The position numbers and the translations under genes were made by a program. A stretch of 64,000 nt of DNA from Parus major (lineage: Eukaryota > Chordata > Aves > Passeriformes > Paridae), in NCBI RefSeq assembly GCF_001522545.3, contig NC_031770.1, positions 89,043,194 to 89,107,193 of the forward strand. The letters run 5' to 3'. Positions 50,701 to 64,000 of the stretch are shown here, piece after piece; position 1 is the stretch's first letter, and each line of letters begins with the position of its first letter. A model generated the notes under the pieces. That model worked only from the letters and a program-made list of their open reading frames with translations, made no database searches and had not been told where the DNA came from.

Positions 50701-52738
50701 CCTTCTTGCTGGAGAGGAGATGGTCTGAGAGTAACTGACATTAGTCTCATCCTACAGACTTAATGTTCTATTTTCATGTAGGCTAGAATGGAATATGCTG
50801 AGGACACAGCATGGAAGAGCTGGATGGCTAAAAAAGTGTAGAAGACTGGGATGAAATTCAAGGATACAGAATAATTAGGTGCTTTGAGACCTATAAGCCA
50901 AACTAGAAACTTTGACTTTATTGTCAGAAGAGATTGAAGAAGAGCTTTGGAATCCTCACAAATCAAAGGATGACTATGAGCTGCTAATATTGTTGTTAAA
51001 AAAAAATCAAGTTAGGTCCTCAAATAGAGTAGATCAAGTATTTCCAGTCAAACAGGGAGATGTTGATGCCATTTCAAAGGAACAGTTATCTGTTCAATTT
51101 CGGCTAGTCATGTTCAAGAAATTTGATTCTAGCTAAGGGATAAGTTAGGTTTTGCACCACTGGAATGATTGGGAAAAGGGTGGTGAAATGTAAAGTGACT
51201 TGGGCTTTTTTGGTATCAAGTGTTAAGACCTGAAGGATGTGCAGGGTGGGAAGAGCTGCTTAAAATAAAGGATAACGTTGCAACCCACAAACACAAACTT
51301 ATACTCAGTCCATATAATAAATATAAAGTAGAAATTTAAAAGGCAATTTTCCATTGGTGGAATTCTTTAGGAGCTTTGTAATCACAGTAATGAGGATATG
51401 ATTTAGGTTTCCTAAAAGGATTATATGATGTGGTTTCCACAGTAGTGAAAATTATTTGGTTTTTAAGATCTTTTAAAGATTATATAATAAAAAATAGAGG
51501 ACTAGATATTTAAATGTTTTGAAATAGAGACAATTCCATGTCCAGTTTTTAAAATTATATTGCATGGCTTACTATACTTTGTTAAGGTCAGATTGTCAAC
51601 TTCAACATGAGTATTCATCTGCTACTTTAACCTGGAGAATCCTACTCTGCAAGAGGGTAGTGGCTAAACATAGCTAAATTATAAGCATCTTTTTCTTAAA
51701 CCCTTGCATTTATGTACTACTACCTAGATGTACTAATGGGTATAGTAAAATAAGAATGTATTAGGAGTCATATGGATTGATGAGGGCTACCTACACCAAC
51801 AACAAATAAAGCAAAAATAAGTCAAAAATAAGACTCTAGTCTCTTATTCTGCTGGATGTAGCTGTGCCTCTTGGAAGTGTAATCTAAGCAATTCTAATGT
51901 GTGCTATGTTATGTTGTATGATTTCTGTCACAGAAAGGCTGTCATATGGAATAAAATATCCAGAATCATTATCCAGAATTGTTCAGGATATTACCATTGG
52001 AAAGTTCTATAACTGGAGAGGTTATTTAGCAGCTAGCAGAAATGCTAGATGCTAAATATGTAAAATAATGAGCAAAAACTTGGGTCCTCTAATTTAGACA
52101 GGTAACTTCTGTTTCAGAGCCTTGACTGCAATGATTTGTATGTTATATGCCTAAATATCCAGACTGAAAATGCACAGACTAAGACTCCCTCCTCTCCTCA
52201 CTGCATGACACTCTTGGATCAAGAGATGCACACAAGTGTCTTACTTTTGGAGTTTTAATTTGCTAGTTTAGATTTTGTAACAGATTGTCATGTTTTAAGC
52301 ATGTGCTAGAAACCTCTCATTTATTTTTAAACTAACTCAAGAATAACAAAACCCACAGTCCATGTGACAATTATATATGTCTTACTCACTTATGTTTGAT
52401 TTTTGATTCAAATTACATCATGAAAAATGAGGCATATGGTATTATGCAGCCTGGGAGGAGACAGCAGATCTCTTTTATTTGAGTCTTTTAGGTACACCTC
52501 AGAGGAGCTGATTTGAGACATACTGTATTTCGTGTTCTTTTTATCTCCATTTAATTATGTATTCCAGGAATAAATTAACATTTGCAGGCTCTCATCAAAG
52601 AACTATTTAGGCTATTTTCATTTTTTAATTTAATTTATCTAGTTAAGAAGTACTACCAAAATTGCTGATAACAATATTGAAAATTTATTAATATAATATG
52701 ACAATTACAATACATTATTTTTTGCACCCTTGTTGCTG

Positions 52739-52790
52739 TTTTTTTTGGGGTTTTTATTTTTGTTTTTTTTTTTTTTGGTTTTTTTTTTTG
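52739..52790 (+). repeat. Interrupted poly(T) tract
   Basis: About 50 nt of T with G4, A, G and GG interruptions. It is in intron 1, and I see no adjacent retrotransposon. Confidence 0.9.
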
Positions 52791-54862
52791 TTATCTGATG
52801 AAATTTGCATATAAGTAGAGAAAAAACAAGGTAGATTTCCTGGACTATGTTGCAGTTTTTGTTTCTTAACTCTTTCAAAGGATGGCATTATTCAAAGATA
52901 ATTAATTAAATCTTTATAGAAAAAATATGTTAATTTCATTGGACAAAGATATTTTTCCCTGTTTCCTTTGCCCACTGTTATTACCTCAGTCTGTGTTTTC
53001 ATCCTGATCTTATGTTGTCTTTCATATAACCTAAGACCAAATAATTGATTGCTAAAACACTACAGAATTCCAGGTTTCCAGTCCTACATTCTTCTAGCCC
53101 TTCCGTATTATTCTATATGTAGAGGCCCTGTCAATACAGAACCCAGTAAATGGATTTTTTTCCTCAGTGAATACAAGAATGTCCCAAGAATGGGACTTTC
53201 GTTTTTTGCTTTGCTGCATATTCCAAGGAACATTTATTTTCTTAGTGTTCATAAGATGTAAAGCATATAAAGTTATTATAAAAATAAAATAAATAGAAGA
53301 ATAAAGTAGAAGAGAGATATCAATATATATTGTTTGTATCAGCATGCTGCTTTTCCTTGTTGATTTTTGAAATTATGAATGACATATAATACATACTGAC
53401 ACTGAAGGTAAATAAAATGCCCTCACACTGAATTTAACTGGAGTAGGGAGAGTGCAATGCTGAGGTCTTTGTAAAATGTTCTTTGAAGTCAAGATGCAGT
53501 CACTAGACTCGTGGCAACTTTTTCAGTCAGGTATTTTATATGCTGAATAACATCTCCAGAACGCTGAAGAGAGACAGTTGGAAAGGGCTGAGCAGCTAGT
53601 TTGTTGGGGGTGCTAAACAGCTTGTTAGAAGTTAAGAAGCTGGTAATAAGGTGTAGGTCAAACCTACAGCAGTCATTGACGTTCAGTTCTTATATACCAT
53701 TGGCCTGTAAATACTGGACAGATAACAGGAACTTTTTAGTTGATAAATAGCTCTGCTATACTGGGATTATTAAGGGAGTTTAAAATTTTATAATAAAGGT
53801 GGAAATACTGTAAAGTATTTGCTTTGCAAATTTAGGAACCAAAAAGTGCACAGAAGTTTTTACTCAGACCCCATATCTGTTTTTTGGTGAGATCCCATTT
53901 TTGACTTTACTCACCTCCATCTCCTTCAAAGCCTAAATATGGGCACAATGATGTTCATTTCCTTGCATGCCAGCTCAAGGAGGAGGATTGATTTAAGACA
54001 CCCCCCGCATGTCAAATCATCATTTTAAAATTCATGCATCTTGAGATAATTCTTTTCTCATTGCTTTACCTGAGAGTGAAGATAAGTGAATTGCCAAAGA
54101 TCAGTCACATCCAAATTTAATTCCTACTAAAATAAATGAAAGTATCTTTTAATAAGGATCTTATTTACGATTTGTGGATCTTCTGTATTTAAGTTTTGGT
54201 AAGGAAATTTCACCTTAGACGAATACTGTATCAGCTGGTTAGACATAGAAGTTATCATAAAGCAAAATATTTACTATTCCTGATTAATCAAATCTTCAGG
54301 TTTTGAACTGTCTGATGTGGTTACTAATAAATAGTAGTAACTGTTGTCAGTGGAGTGGCTTGTATGTCACCTTAGGGTTTTTTCATTTAGAAGGAATGCT
54401 GAATACCTAGAATGCTTAAGGGTGGAATGCTGGGTACGTAGGATGAAGTTATACCTATTTTCTCTACATTTAATGATAGGACTATTTTTTGGTATTTCTG
54501 AGGAAAAAGGTAGCTTCAACTCTTGCAGCACCTGGATTGAAAGACTCACATGTTTATGGAAGTGTGTTTGAACTTCAGTTTATATGTGAATATCATGCAG
54601 TAAGAAACTGGTGCACTGTAGGTACAGTCCAGAGATAAACCTGAGTTCTTGTCATCTGTACTGCTTTCCTTACATAAACTTTTGAGGTGTTTAAACAAAG
54701 TGATGATTCTCAGAAATTTTAGGAACTGAAGGCTATTGAGTATCTTTCATGTATCAAGTATGAAAGTAGGTATCTTTAAGGAAACTGTGGAGGGCTTCAG
54801 AAAAGTAGTTACTTAGTACTTCAGGCTATGTTGAATTCGCTTCTATTGTTTAGCTCTCTCGT

Positions 54863-54908
54863 TCATTTAACAAAGGCATAATCTCTCATTTAACAAAGGT
54901 ATAATATT
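54863..54908 (+). repeat. 23-bp tandem duplication
   Basis: TCATTTAACAAAGGCATAAT plus three bases at 54863-54885 is repeated at 54886-54908 with about three substitutions. Confidence 0.88.
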
Positions 54909-57350
54909 TTTCTGTATCATCCTTCTTTTCCCAAATATATATTTAAAAAGATAGATGAAGTATGAAAGAGATGATGTTATGTGGTATTGTGAACTTGCTG
55001 GGAAAAATGTGCTGCCTTAAAAGTTTGCCGGTGCTCATGATAATGCAAATGTGGACCTTGACATACGTGTCATGTACTATGCACTCAGTAAGGCTCATCA
55101 ATTAATAGAACCTCAGAAAATGCTAAAACAGAACAAAATAATAATTTTAAGAATGGGAATAAAAATCAGGCAGAAATTTGTAGGAAAAGGTTCTATCTAA
55201 TCCATCTACCTTCTGTCTGTTAGGGAAACTCATCAGGATATTGAAATTCTGAGAGATGTTGCTCTATTGGTTGATCTGAAATTTTTGAGATAAGAGCATG
55301 ATTAAAATCAGAATTTCATACTGTGTTAAATACCTGTAAAAAAATTCAGCATCTTTGGTTTTCAGCAAAAGGGAAATATTTTATTACTGCTGTGTTAACA
55401 TATGTTTCTATAACCCTTTTGATGGTAGAAGTGCCAAAACAGTACATGTGTTTTGAAATTAAGCAGTGCAATAAAAATGAAGGATTTTTTTCTGTTTTAT
55501 AATATGTTGATAGGGTCATACCATGCAATGAATAATAAAAATTTATTACATAAAGAGATTATTAATCAGATACATATTTTGTTATCTGTTATTTTAATCA
55601 ATCACTTCAGAGATACCAGAAAACTGCTAAATGCATGGTCTACATTTCAAAAAAGTACTTCCAGGGACAGTTCTAAGGGTTGCCTTTCATACTTGAGTTT
55701 ATTACAGATTATTACAGCTTTGCTTTTCTACGTTTTACTGGTTTAGGCATCATATCAATGGTGAAGATTTTGATTAACATTTGGGACAAAATTCTAATGT
55801 TGCAAAAGATGCTGCAGGTGATCAGAAGGAAACTGTGCTTACTGTTGCAGTGTTGTTGTAGCTGATACTATTTTTAGATAATTCCCTTGTTAAATGGAGA
55901 TTTGTTTTACAGTTTAGTGTAAATGAATGAAAATTACTCCAATTGTGGCATTACACATGAATTTATTTGGATTAAATATGCTTATGAGAGTCATTCTCAG
56001 CAGCTCTTGTGACAAAAACACAGATTTATTACATGCAAAAACTGCTAAAAGGTGCACTGGTGAAAAAACTGTGCTGTGTAGACATTTTTTCTTTCTTTGA
56101 GTGGGGTTTTTTTGTCCACAGATGTTAGCTGTTTTGTGTGGGAATAAAGGTGTTAGTTTATGAGTTTCTTGGAAAAACACATTTAAAGGCTTTGAATGGA
56201 TGAGATGTGTGGACTGAAGCGCCAGAGGACATTGCTGGAATGTTAGGTGAAACCCATAGGGAAATAATTCAACAGCAGCATCTGGAAAGGAACTGTATGT
56301 GGCTTTAGGGCTTACTTTTAATGCAAGCAGTTAAGATGAGATTAAATATAGGTGTTAGTATGTGAGAAATGGAGGAACAAGGTAAGCGATGAAGGTATAT
56401 CATGTGGAACACTGGGATTAGGGAAGAGATTTAACAGAATCTGCAGCTGATCACAGCTGAATTTTTAAAACCCTGGAAACATAATTTGAATTGAACTACA
56501 TACTAGCTTACTAGAATACTCTACTGGGGAGTGAGAAGACAGAGTATAGGCCAGTTCATTGGCCTTGGCACATCACTTTTGCCAGAATGGGATGAATGAA
56601 GATGATGGAAAGTCAAGCTACTAAGTCAGTTTGCTGTTGGCTATGCAGAGAGGAATCAACTGGTGATTGAGAATTTTGTCTTGTCTCCTTGCCATTTTTT
56701 GATATTCATGACTTGATTCAGTTTCCTAAGCACTAGATGTGAGATGCCCTAAGGTAGCTGAGATGGCTTATAGGGTTGGCAGGTACCGAACAGGATTTAC
56801 AGGAGACCTGTGCTCTCTGGCACAATGGCTAGAGGTCAAGTCAGATGCATCCCAAATGCACAAGGGTGCCTGTAATTAGCCATCTGACTTGTGCCCCTAC
56901 TGTTAGCTGAGTGGTTGAATATACTTTTGGCCATTTCTGACTGTGCTGAGAAGAGGCTTAATTCAGTTGGCCATTCTTCATTGATGACACCATGCCCCAT
57001 AATATCCTCCTTTATTTCCAGCTTCTGAAAAGCCACAGGTCCTATGTCCTGCATGCTGTGTTTAGGGAATCTTATGACAGTTTATGCTAATATTTATGTT
57101 GGCTGTACATGGATACCTAGGACACCTGTAGACATAACTTGTAGATACTTAAGTTCAGGTGTTTTAAAGTCCAGTTGAGTCCTATCATTAAGAACATTTC
57201 AGGACATTTTGAACTTAAAAAGTGGTATGGCTGCATTGCCATTTAGTCCATGTAGCATTATCTTTTGTCAGTGTTGGGAAAAATCCTTCAGTTAAGATTA
57301 TGTGTCACAGTAAAATGAAAATACAGCAATTAGTAGTACTATTAGATATC

Positions 57351-57364
57351 TTTTTTTTTTTTTT
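57351..57364 (+). repeat. Poly(T) run, 14 nt
   Basis: Fourteen consecutive T residues in intron 1. Confidence 0.9.
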
Positions 57365-59717
57365 GTCCTTCCTTAACACTGGTGTTATTACCCATTTTAC
57401 AATAACATACATTTCTTTCTCATCACTTTATTATTCAGAATATGGATGCTTAAAAAACCCCAAACTTCCTGAAAGTCTAGAAGGGAAAGCAATAAAAAAT
57501 CAGGAAATACCATGATTCATTTTGTCGTGACAACCCTTAATCTCCTCAAACTGTCTGAAGTGATATGTTACCAATTTGAGTTTGTCATAGTTCCTCCAGT
57601 ACCATTATATTTTCTTCCACTTGTTCATTTCACTGTTTTCAGGTTTGCATGATTAGAATGTGCTAAAATTACTATTACATTACTATTTACTGTAATAAAT
57701 TAGAAATTTAACCAGTTCAGAAGATGCTGTGACATATCCTTATTACATGAGTATATTTTAGTAAGCTTATAGAATGTGATAATTTATTTTAAATGTTTAT
57801 TTTAAAACTAGCACCTTATATCTATACATTTTTAATATTTCATATAAGGAAAATTTTTAATGCCTTTAACTATTTTCAGCTAAATAGGAAGAAAATTATA
57901 TTCTTTAAATATGCTCACATTTGACTAATTTCATAGTGAAAGTTTTTTATAACAGATTTTTATATGAAGATTTTTATAACATCAAGAATGGTGTAGTGTT
58001 CAAGTTATAATTTCCTTACCATTATTGGGAAATTATTATGGTAACACTTTACAGATGTTATTTTTCTAAAGAACTTTATAAATTTCAAATTCTCCTGCAG
58101 GATGAGTTGCCAATAGTGATGAAATAAATAGCCATTAAAATACTGTCATTTTAATCAGTGTCTTTTGGAAAAAGAGCTATGGAGAGCATAGTGGTGGGCC
58201 ACCTGTAGTTGAACTCATGATTTACTTGATCTTTTAGGCCCAGTATTTGGACACAGAAGATGATTTTGATTGCAATAGTAATGAAGAATAGTTGATTTAC
58301 TTTCGGCTTTTAATTTTAATTCTTAAAGAACTATGCATAACTCACTTTTATTGACAATGAATTATTCAGAGACACTTACCTGATAGGGTGGATGGGCTGA
58401 ATTGTCATTATATTCATTTTCCCTGTCAGTGATATCCCAAAGTATTTTAAAGAGCCAATTACTTGCACATGTTGGATTTGTAATGATGATCATGCCTCTG
58501 CTTTTTCAATGTGTGTGGAAAAACACCACTCTTTCTGCCTTCTAGAATTCTGTCTTTAGTCTTGCCTGTAAAGCACTGTACACACCATAATACTATTACC
58601 ATAAATAATAGTAAAGGAAAGTGTGGGAGGTTTTGGCTCCAGTGTCATCAGTGTGCTGTTGATCTCTGTTCTCTGTATCATTTTAATCCAGCCCAGATGG
58701 CAGAGTATAATTGCTTTTCCAGGCTTTGACCAAGATAGGGATATGGATGAAAGTGAGTTGGCTGTAAATCAGCTTGGTTAATGGAGAAATGCTGCTTGTT
58801 AGCCAAGGGAAGCATTTAGGGAAATAGAAAAAAGTAATGTATACACCATGTCCTGAAAATACATTTTTAATTTTTGCTGAAGGGAGTGGCTGTGTTGGCC
58901 TCCTGTTAATAATAGAGGTATCTAGTACCATTTATTATTCGTTTCCTTGTAACACAAGTCTTACTCTGGTTGTGTATGCCTCTGCTACAACCTGACACTA
59001 CTAATTGATTCCTTGATCATTATTTTTCAAGTTACCAAAAATAGTCTGTGACTTCAGAACAGCTATGTGCTTTCTTAGGTTGCAGAACTGTTTGCTGTAA
59101 TTTGGGTATTCAGATCTTCAGAGCTGGGTATACAAATGCACTCTACATTTGTTGAAAACAGCAACAAATGGTTTTTAGAAGGTATCGAGTTGTCAGTGAT
59201 AATTCAGAAAGTTCAATCTCATCCAGGAGACTGTTATTTGACAAATGTAGCCTGTCGTTTTTGTTGTCAGGTTATGAATGAATTTTTGTAAAATATAGAC
59301 ATTAATATTAAAGAAGGTATTTCTTTGTTTTCAGAGGTAGTGTGCAATCTTTGGGCTTGTTTTTATCTTTCTGTTCATCCTGTTATGCTACTTCATTTTT
59401 TTTAAGAGCATCCAACAACCTAGCAGAGCATTGGACGTAGTTTCCAGTTACTCTTAGAACTAGTGGCTGCTTCTGTTAGACACTCAGTCTCCAGTTCCTG
59501 AGATTTCTTTCTTTGAAGAGCTTTCAAAACATCAGTTTTGTTAACCTGCCATAGGCCTGTGGGATTTTCTGACCCACTGGAGCTTGTGTTTGGTAAATTT
59601 TAAGCCATGACTACACGAGATATCTGTGTGACTCTATACTGACAAGTTGCCCTTGGCCACATTGTTAGAATGTAGCATGGACTCTCATGATTTTGATGAT
59701 CACAATTTAAAATATGT

Positions 59718-59759
59718 AATGTATATAATTCAATGTATAAAATTCAATGTATATAATTC
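59718..59759 (+). repeat. 14-bp x 3 tandem repeat
   Basis: AATGTATATAATTC occurs at 59718, 59732 and 59746; the middle copy differs by one base and the outer two are identical. Confidence 0.93.
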
Positions 59760-61899
59760 ATATTTCTTCCCTTTGCTTAATAAAGGGAAAAACTTCTGGG
59801 GGTCTATAACTATCTTCACATCAAAATTGCTTCATAGATATTTTCCAGTATATTTTCACTGGCTTTGTTTCTATTGAGTTGTGAAAATAACAATGAAATG
59901 TCTAAATTCATAATAAATCTTAAATGTTAATAATTATATGCTTAAATTTCTCCATATTTACTTATATTATTTCAAATAGTACCAGTAATTGTATTTTATG
60001 TAAAACTTACATATTTCTTCATAAATGTGTATATTAATATATTTTGCTCATGACTATTATATAAAGTGGGAAATACTGTTTTATTGATTTTCTATTCATC
60101 ATAGCCTTTACTGTATCCCTGAGATAACACCACCAGTTAAGTTGTGTGCTATCATTTCACCATATCTATGGTTTGTTGGGTTTTGGAGTTTGAAAGTGAT
60201 ACATGAAAAGTTAGAAAGGAAGGATTTAATCAGGAGTAAAGCTAAAGAATATTGTCTAACAAATCATGGCTTTATATCCTGCTACTCAGAAGAACACTTG
60301 CCTGGTGTAGTAGTTCAGTGTAACTTGTCAGTTTTGGAAGAAACACTCTTATATTTTGTGTTGTCTTCAAGTAATCTAGAGATCCAGAAGAATATCTAGT
60401 TTATGAAGAAACTGAGAAGGTCATAAAGAAATACAGAATAATATTGTTATAAGATCACTATGGTAACCCATGTAATTAGTTTGACTAAGAGTAGTAGTTT
60501 CAGAATGCATTCCAAACACGCGACATGGTAAAAAAACAGTGAAGATTCTTTAAGCTTGTTTACTACTTCTGAACTATGCACTTCCTCCTAGAAGGCAAAA
60601 ATGAGTAATAACCTAAGAAGGAGCATGAGTTTAGTCTTTTATGTGATATGAAAAGTATGACAGAAAACAGCTTTCACCCTCTCATACATTTTAAAATGTA
60701 TTATTGTTATATTTTATTCTTATGCTTTTTAAAAAATGAAAGTAGACACCTCCAAACAGTATTCAAATGTATGACTGCCCTTTCAATTAAACCAAACAGT
60801 TCCAGGCTTTCAGTTTATGTGTTCATATTTCAAGCTGAGTTTACTTCAGTTGGTCATATGAGGTAAATTGTGTACTGGGGGCAGCTGCAGGTTCTGGTTT
60901 CCCATCCATTAAGTACATCTACTGTAAGCAAAATAGTAAACTACAAATCATAGAAAGTAATCTGCAGGTGTTTGACCAAATTATGTGACAGTTGATTTCT
61001 TCTGATCTAATATAAAGGAAATAGTCTAGAAAGTGAGGAATTCCTCCTTTCCCCTCTCTCGGACTCCTGCAGACAGAGATTATATTGATTTATTAACTCT
61101 GTAGCTCTTTAGAAAATGTGCTATTTTGTGTTTGTCTGAAAGAAGTGTTCGTTCTTTTAGAAAGGAGTTCCTTACTTGTTTTGCTACATCTCACTGCATT
61201 CTGCTTAGAATGTCAGGAAAGTACTATGAAATTGGTTTGCAAACTTAGTACCTGTGTGGTAATTGTCTGTGTTATAGGTGATTTACCACAATTGCATATT
61301 ATACCAAAGTTTTCTCTTTTATAAACATGGTTCTGTTTGTGTATCAGACAGAGCTCTTTTACTATTGGATTTCAGTGTATTTTTTAATGTCAAACCCTTG
61401 TTCATTGCTTGAATAAAACATTATTATTTGGGATTACTGTCATAACATCTGATAGCTGTATCCTCCAGTGGATAAGGAGATAAATCAGAGAGAGCTAATA
61501 CACAAAACACTAATGTTCAGATGTATTTTATGAGTGCTGCTACTCTAATTTGAAAAGTGTGGTATTTCTGGCCTCCATCAACAAAGCTTATCCTTAGGAT
61601 GCTAGGTATTAGCAACTACTACACTTTTGTTTCAGATGCAACTGATAGAAAGGGGCAAAGAAAGGGAGATATAGGTTGCATTCTAATCCCAGCCTGTTTG
61701 ACTTGGGGTACAGAAATACTCAAGGAGTATATATCTGAACTGGATGTTAAGGAACAAGGTTCAGATATTACAAGGTGCTCTAGAATAAGAAATTCCTCTG
61801 TCAGGGAGAGGTGAGGGCCAGCAGCTCCCTAAGGGAGGGACCTGAGGGTGGTAACAGGCAGGTCCCTAGGCATTCCATGGGAGCTAAGTAGGATGTGAA

Positions 61900-61940
61900 G
61901 GGTAGGCCTAGAGGTGGTATCCTAGAGGGTAGGCCTAGAG
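61900..61940 (+). repeat. Duplicated 14-mer with 27-bp period
   Basis: GGGTAGGCCTAGAG occurs at 61900-61913 and 61927-61940, inside a locally GC-richer block (about 61800-62200). The intervening bases GTGGTATCCTAGA contain a partial third CCTAGA. Confidence 0.85.
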
Positions 61941-64000
61941 AGGGTTCAAGCACAAGTCCAGGTCATTTGGGCGAGTTTGTGATGCTAAAGGAAGTCCAAG
62001 GTTACAGCTGGGAGTGCAGGTCATTGAGTCATGGTCTGACTTCTGTCCAGTGGAGGTAAGCAGAGTTGGCCATGCAACCCTGTACCCCTCAGGCAGATCC
62101 ATAGTGATGAGAGAGATCCAGGGTCAAACTGCAAACTTGGTCCATGGGTCTAGGTTTGGATCACTGTGAATTCTCTGTTTACAGAGGAGTCACAGGAAAA
62201 CAAGGAGGCAAGAATTAAATTGGTCTGATTTGCTTCTAAGGTGTTGTTTGGGCAGAAGAATGGAGATCATACCAATTGCTCCAAAGAGATGGTCTGAAAT
62301 GACTTAGTATCTTTATTGGCCTGATGCTACCTCAGTATCCACGTGCTATATGATGCCTTTCATGTACCTGGAAAATTGTTGATGTTTAAGGTGACAGTTA
62401 CATAGAGTACATTTTGGATTGTCTGCTGCAAACAGTGAAGTTTCATCCTTTCTACATATTTATATGCCCTCGAGTTTTTCAGTGAGGAAGAATTTAACGG
62501 CAAAGGTGAAATCAGCAGCAGGATGGATTGGGAATTATGTCAGCAAGGAAGACTGAAAACTTGATTTAGAATGATGGAAAGAATATATTCCCTACTGAAG
62601 GAATGAGGAACTCAAAGAAGTTCCTCTGATTTCTCTTGAAATCATCTATAGATGATACATAGTTCATATGAAGGAAATGTTTCCTTGAGATTACAGCACC
62701 TGAATTAAGACATAAGTAAGTATGTACAGTTCTACCTGAAGTTCCTGTGATAGCCATTGCAGTCATGGGACAGGACTCAATTGCCTAAGCATAGGTGCCT
62801 AATGCCATTTGAAACAGTACATGAGACGTCTTTCTGGTGTAGTGATATTCTATGGATTGAAAAACGCACAAGACACTTGTGCCCTTCTGGAGTGTCATTC
62901 GGTCTCCTAGCAGTTAAACATACCTGGCAATTGAGATCATCAGCCACTAGGTGTGAACCTTAGGATGACCTGACTTATTTTTTATCTCCATCAGCCATAT
63001 TGGAGCTTCTTCAGTGGAAATGGCAATTTAGACATCTGTTATGCCTTCATAAACGTGCATGGGGGGACCATTTAGATGCTCAGTTAGTTGTCAAACAGAT
63101 GTTCTAGTGCCATTTCAAGTGCCTGCCAGTTTAAAGACATCTTGATAGATTTGAAATGAGACCTGCATTAAATGGACAAAGTGGGACCCTTCCCTTTCTG
63201 AGCAGTACTTGGAGGCCAGAACTCTTGAAGTCATCCAGAATGACTCCAGGTAGATCTATGTAGACAACAGCAGTGAGGTGCAGTTTCTTAATCTTGATCT
63301 GAATACCTTGTCTGCTGTAGCTTTAGAAGACCTATTCTATTGCTTTTTAAAACTTGTAGCTGTGTTCATGAGTAGTGCAGTTGAGTGTGACTTGAATGTT
63401 GTAGTTTTGTATAAGAATAATATTCTTAATATGGCAACATTTTTCTTCACTCTTTTGGGCATTCATTATTTATGTAATTTGTTACCTTTTGATTTTCCAG
63501 CTAATCAGAATACTTGTCAGATTTTTTTTCCAAGTCTTAATTTCTATTTTCTAAATAGAAGTAATAGGTTTTTTTTCTTTATTTGTTTATTAGTTAATAT
63601 TATTTGTTATTTGTCACCTTTCCCTTTACCATTAAAGTCCTCTTTGTCAGCAGGATTAGAGAAAACAACTGGCCACTCCAGCAGCATAAGCATAATTCTT
63701 GTAGCTCAGTTAAATTTCTTTCTGTTTAAAATCATATTTCTTACATTTGTAAGAATGTAAACAACTCTGCAACAATAAGTAGTGTACTATCAGATTATAT
63801 TGGATTTTAATAATTAACATAAATGGCAGCAAGAATCTTAGGACCAATACTTTACCATAGCAATCCCTACAGTGACTTCTCTGTCAATTCAGACAATCTC
63901 TTGATATATGTAAATCACTACTCTTTCATGAGCTCAAACGGGCCTTCTGACCTCAACAATTATTTGGTTTCTTTCAGATAAGTTATATCTGCTCTTAACT

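Larger units (their letters stand above)
47588..64000 (+). other. HMGCLL1: HMGCLL1 intron 1, 5' part (continues past the window)
   Basis: The intron begins with GTACCG after the exon 1 donor. I read the rest of the window for the next coding exon of the lyase family (VKIVEVGPRDGLQNEK-like) and found no matching reading frame, so the intron is at least 16.4 kb. After the CpG island ends near 48290 it is AT-rich single-copy sequence with simple repeats listed separately. No CR1 or LTR copy was recognised in it. A GC box (GGGCGGGGC, 48060-48068) lies in its island part. The block at about 61800-62200 is more GC-rich than its surroundings. Confidence 0.75.

Noticed and set aside
63278..63760. 160-codon open frame near the window end
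   Set aside because: It has no ATG at its left end and is a Phe/Leu/Ile/Cys-rich translation of T-rich intron, with no match to the HMGCLL1 lyase domain.
47588..64000. HMGCLL1 exon 2
   Set aside because: I searched by eye for codons of VKIVEVGPRDGLQNEK following an acceptor and found none. It is presumed beyond the window.
1..64000. tRNA, rRNA, CRISPR array or bacterial operon
   Set aside because: No tRNA B-box with cloverleaf partners, no rRNA motifs and no regularly spaced repeats with unique spacers. The organism type makes the last two unexpected.

Overview
The window looks like nuclear DNA of a bird. It is AT-rich and almost gene-free. It carries several 3' fragments of CR1 LINEs, the dominant retrotransposon of birds, some ending in the ATTCTGTGA-type octamer tail. 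It also carries one solo LTR whose terminal sequence resembles an avian class III (ERVL-like) family that I remember as common in songbirds. There are no bacterial features: no operons, no Shine-Dalgarno-led genes, and the longest open frames are either chance frames or lie in a CpG island.

Layout. Positions 1 to about 46,860 are intergenic, with single-copy AT-rich DNA, microsatellites, CR1 pieces (5141-5762, 5944-6100, 19513-19715, 34985-35846, 41033-41130) and the solo LTR (40382-40894, flanked by the 5-bp duplication ctgtt). About 46,861-48,290 is a CpG island. Inside it, 47483-47587 is a 35-codon coding exon ending at a clean CAG|GTACCG splice donor. Its N-terminus MGTVPSALKHCLSYQHLLKE matches what I remember of vertebrate HMGCLL1, the N-myristoylated extramitochondrial 3-hydroxymethyl-3-methylglutaryl-CoA lyase. 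From 47588 to the window end is the start of intron 1, at least 16.4 kb. I looked for the next exon (the conserved VKIVEVGPRDGLQNEK region of the lyase domain) and did not find it, so the rest of the gene should lie beyond position 64000.

Context. In mammals HMGCLL1 and BMP5 are neighbours in the same orientation, with the BMP5 3' end facing the HMGCLL1 promoter. If that order holds here, the first 46 kb is the BMP5-HMGCLL1 intergenic interval, a region where mouse work placed long-range Bmp5 enhancers. I cannot prove enhancers from one sequence, so I mark only a few candidate non-repetitive blocks with low confidence.

Most notable sequence structures: a perfect 11-bp x 10 GC-rich minisatellite starting 68 bp past the HMGCLL1 donor; an 18-bp x 3 G-rich repeat upstream of the start, lying inside a possible 46-residue upstream ORF that reads it as a six-residue repeat; a perfect hairpin with 19-bp arms and an 8-nt loop at 29878-29923; and a few short open frames with coding-like composition. 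No clear new multi-gene system is present.
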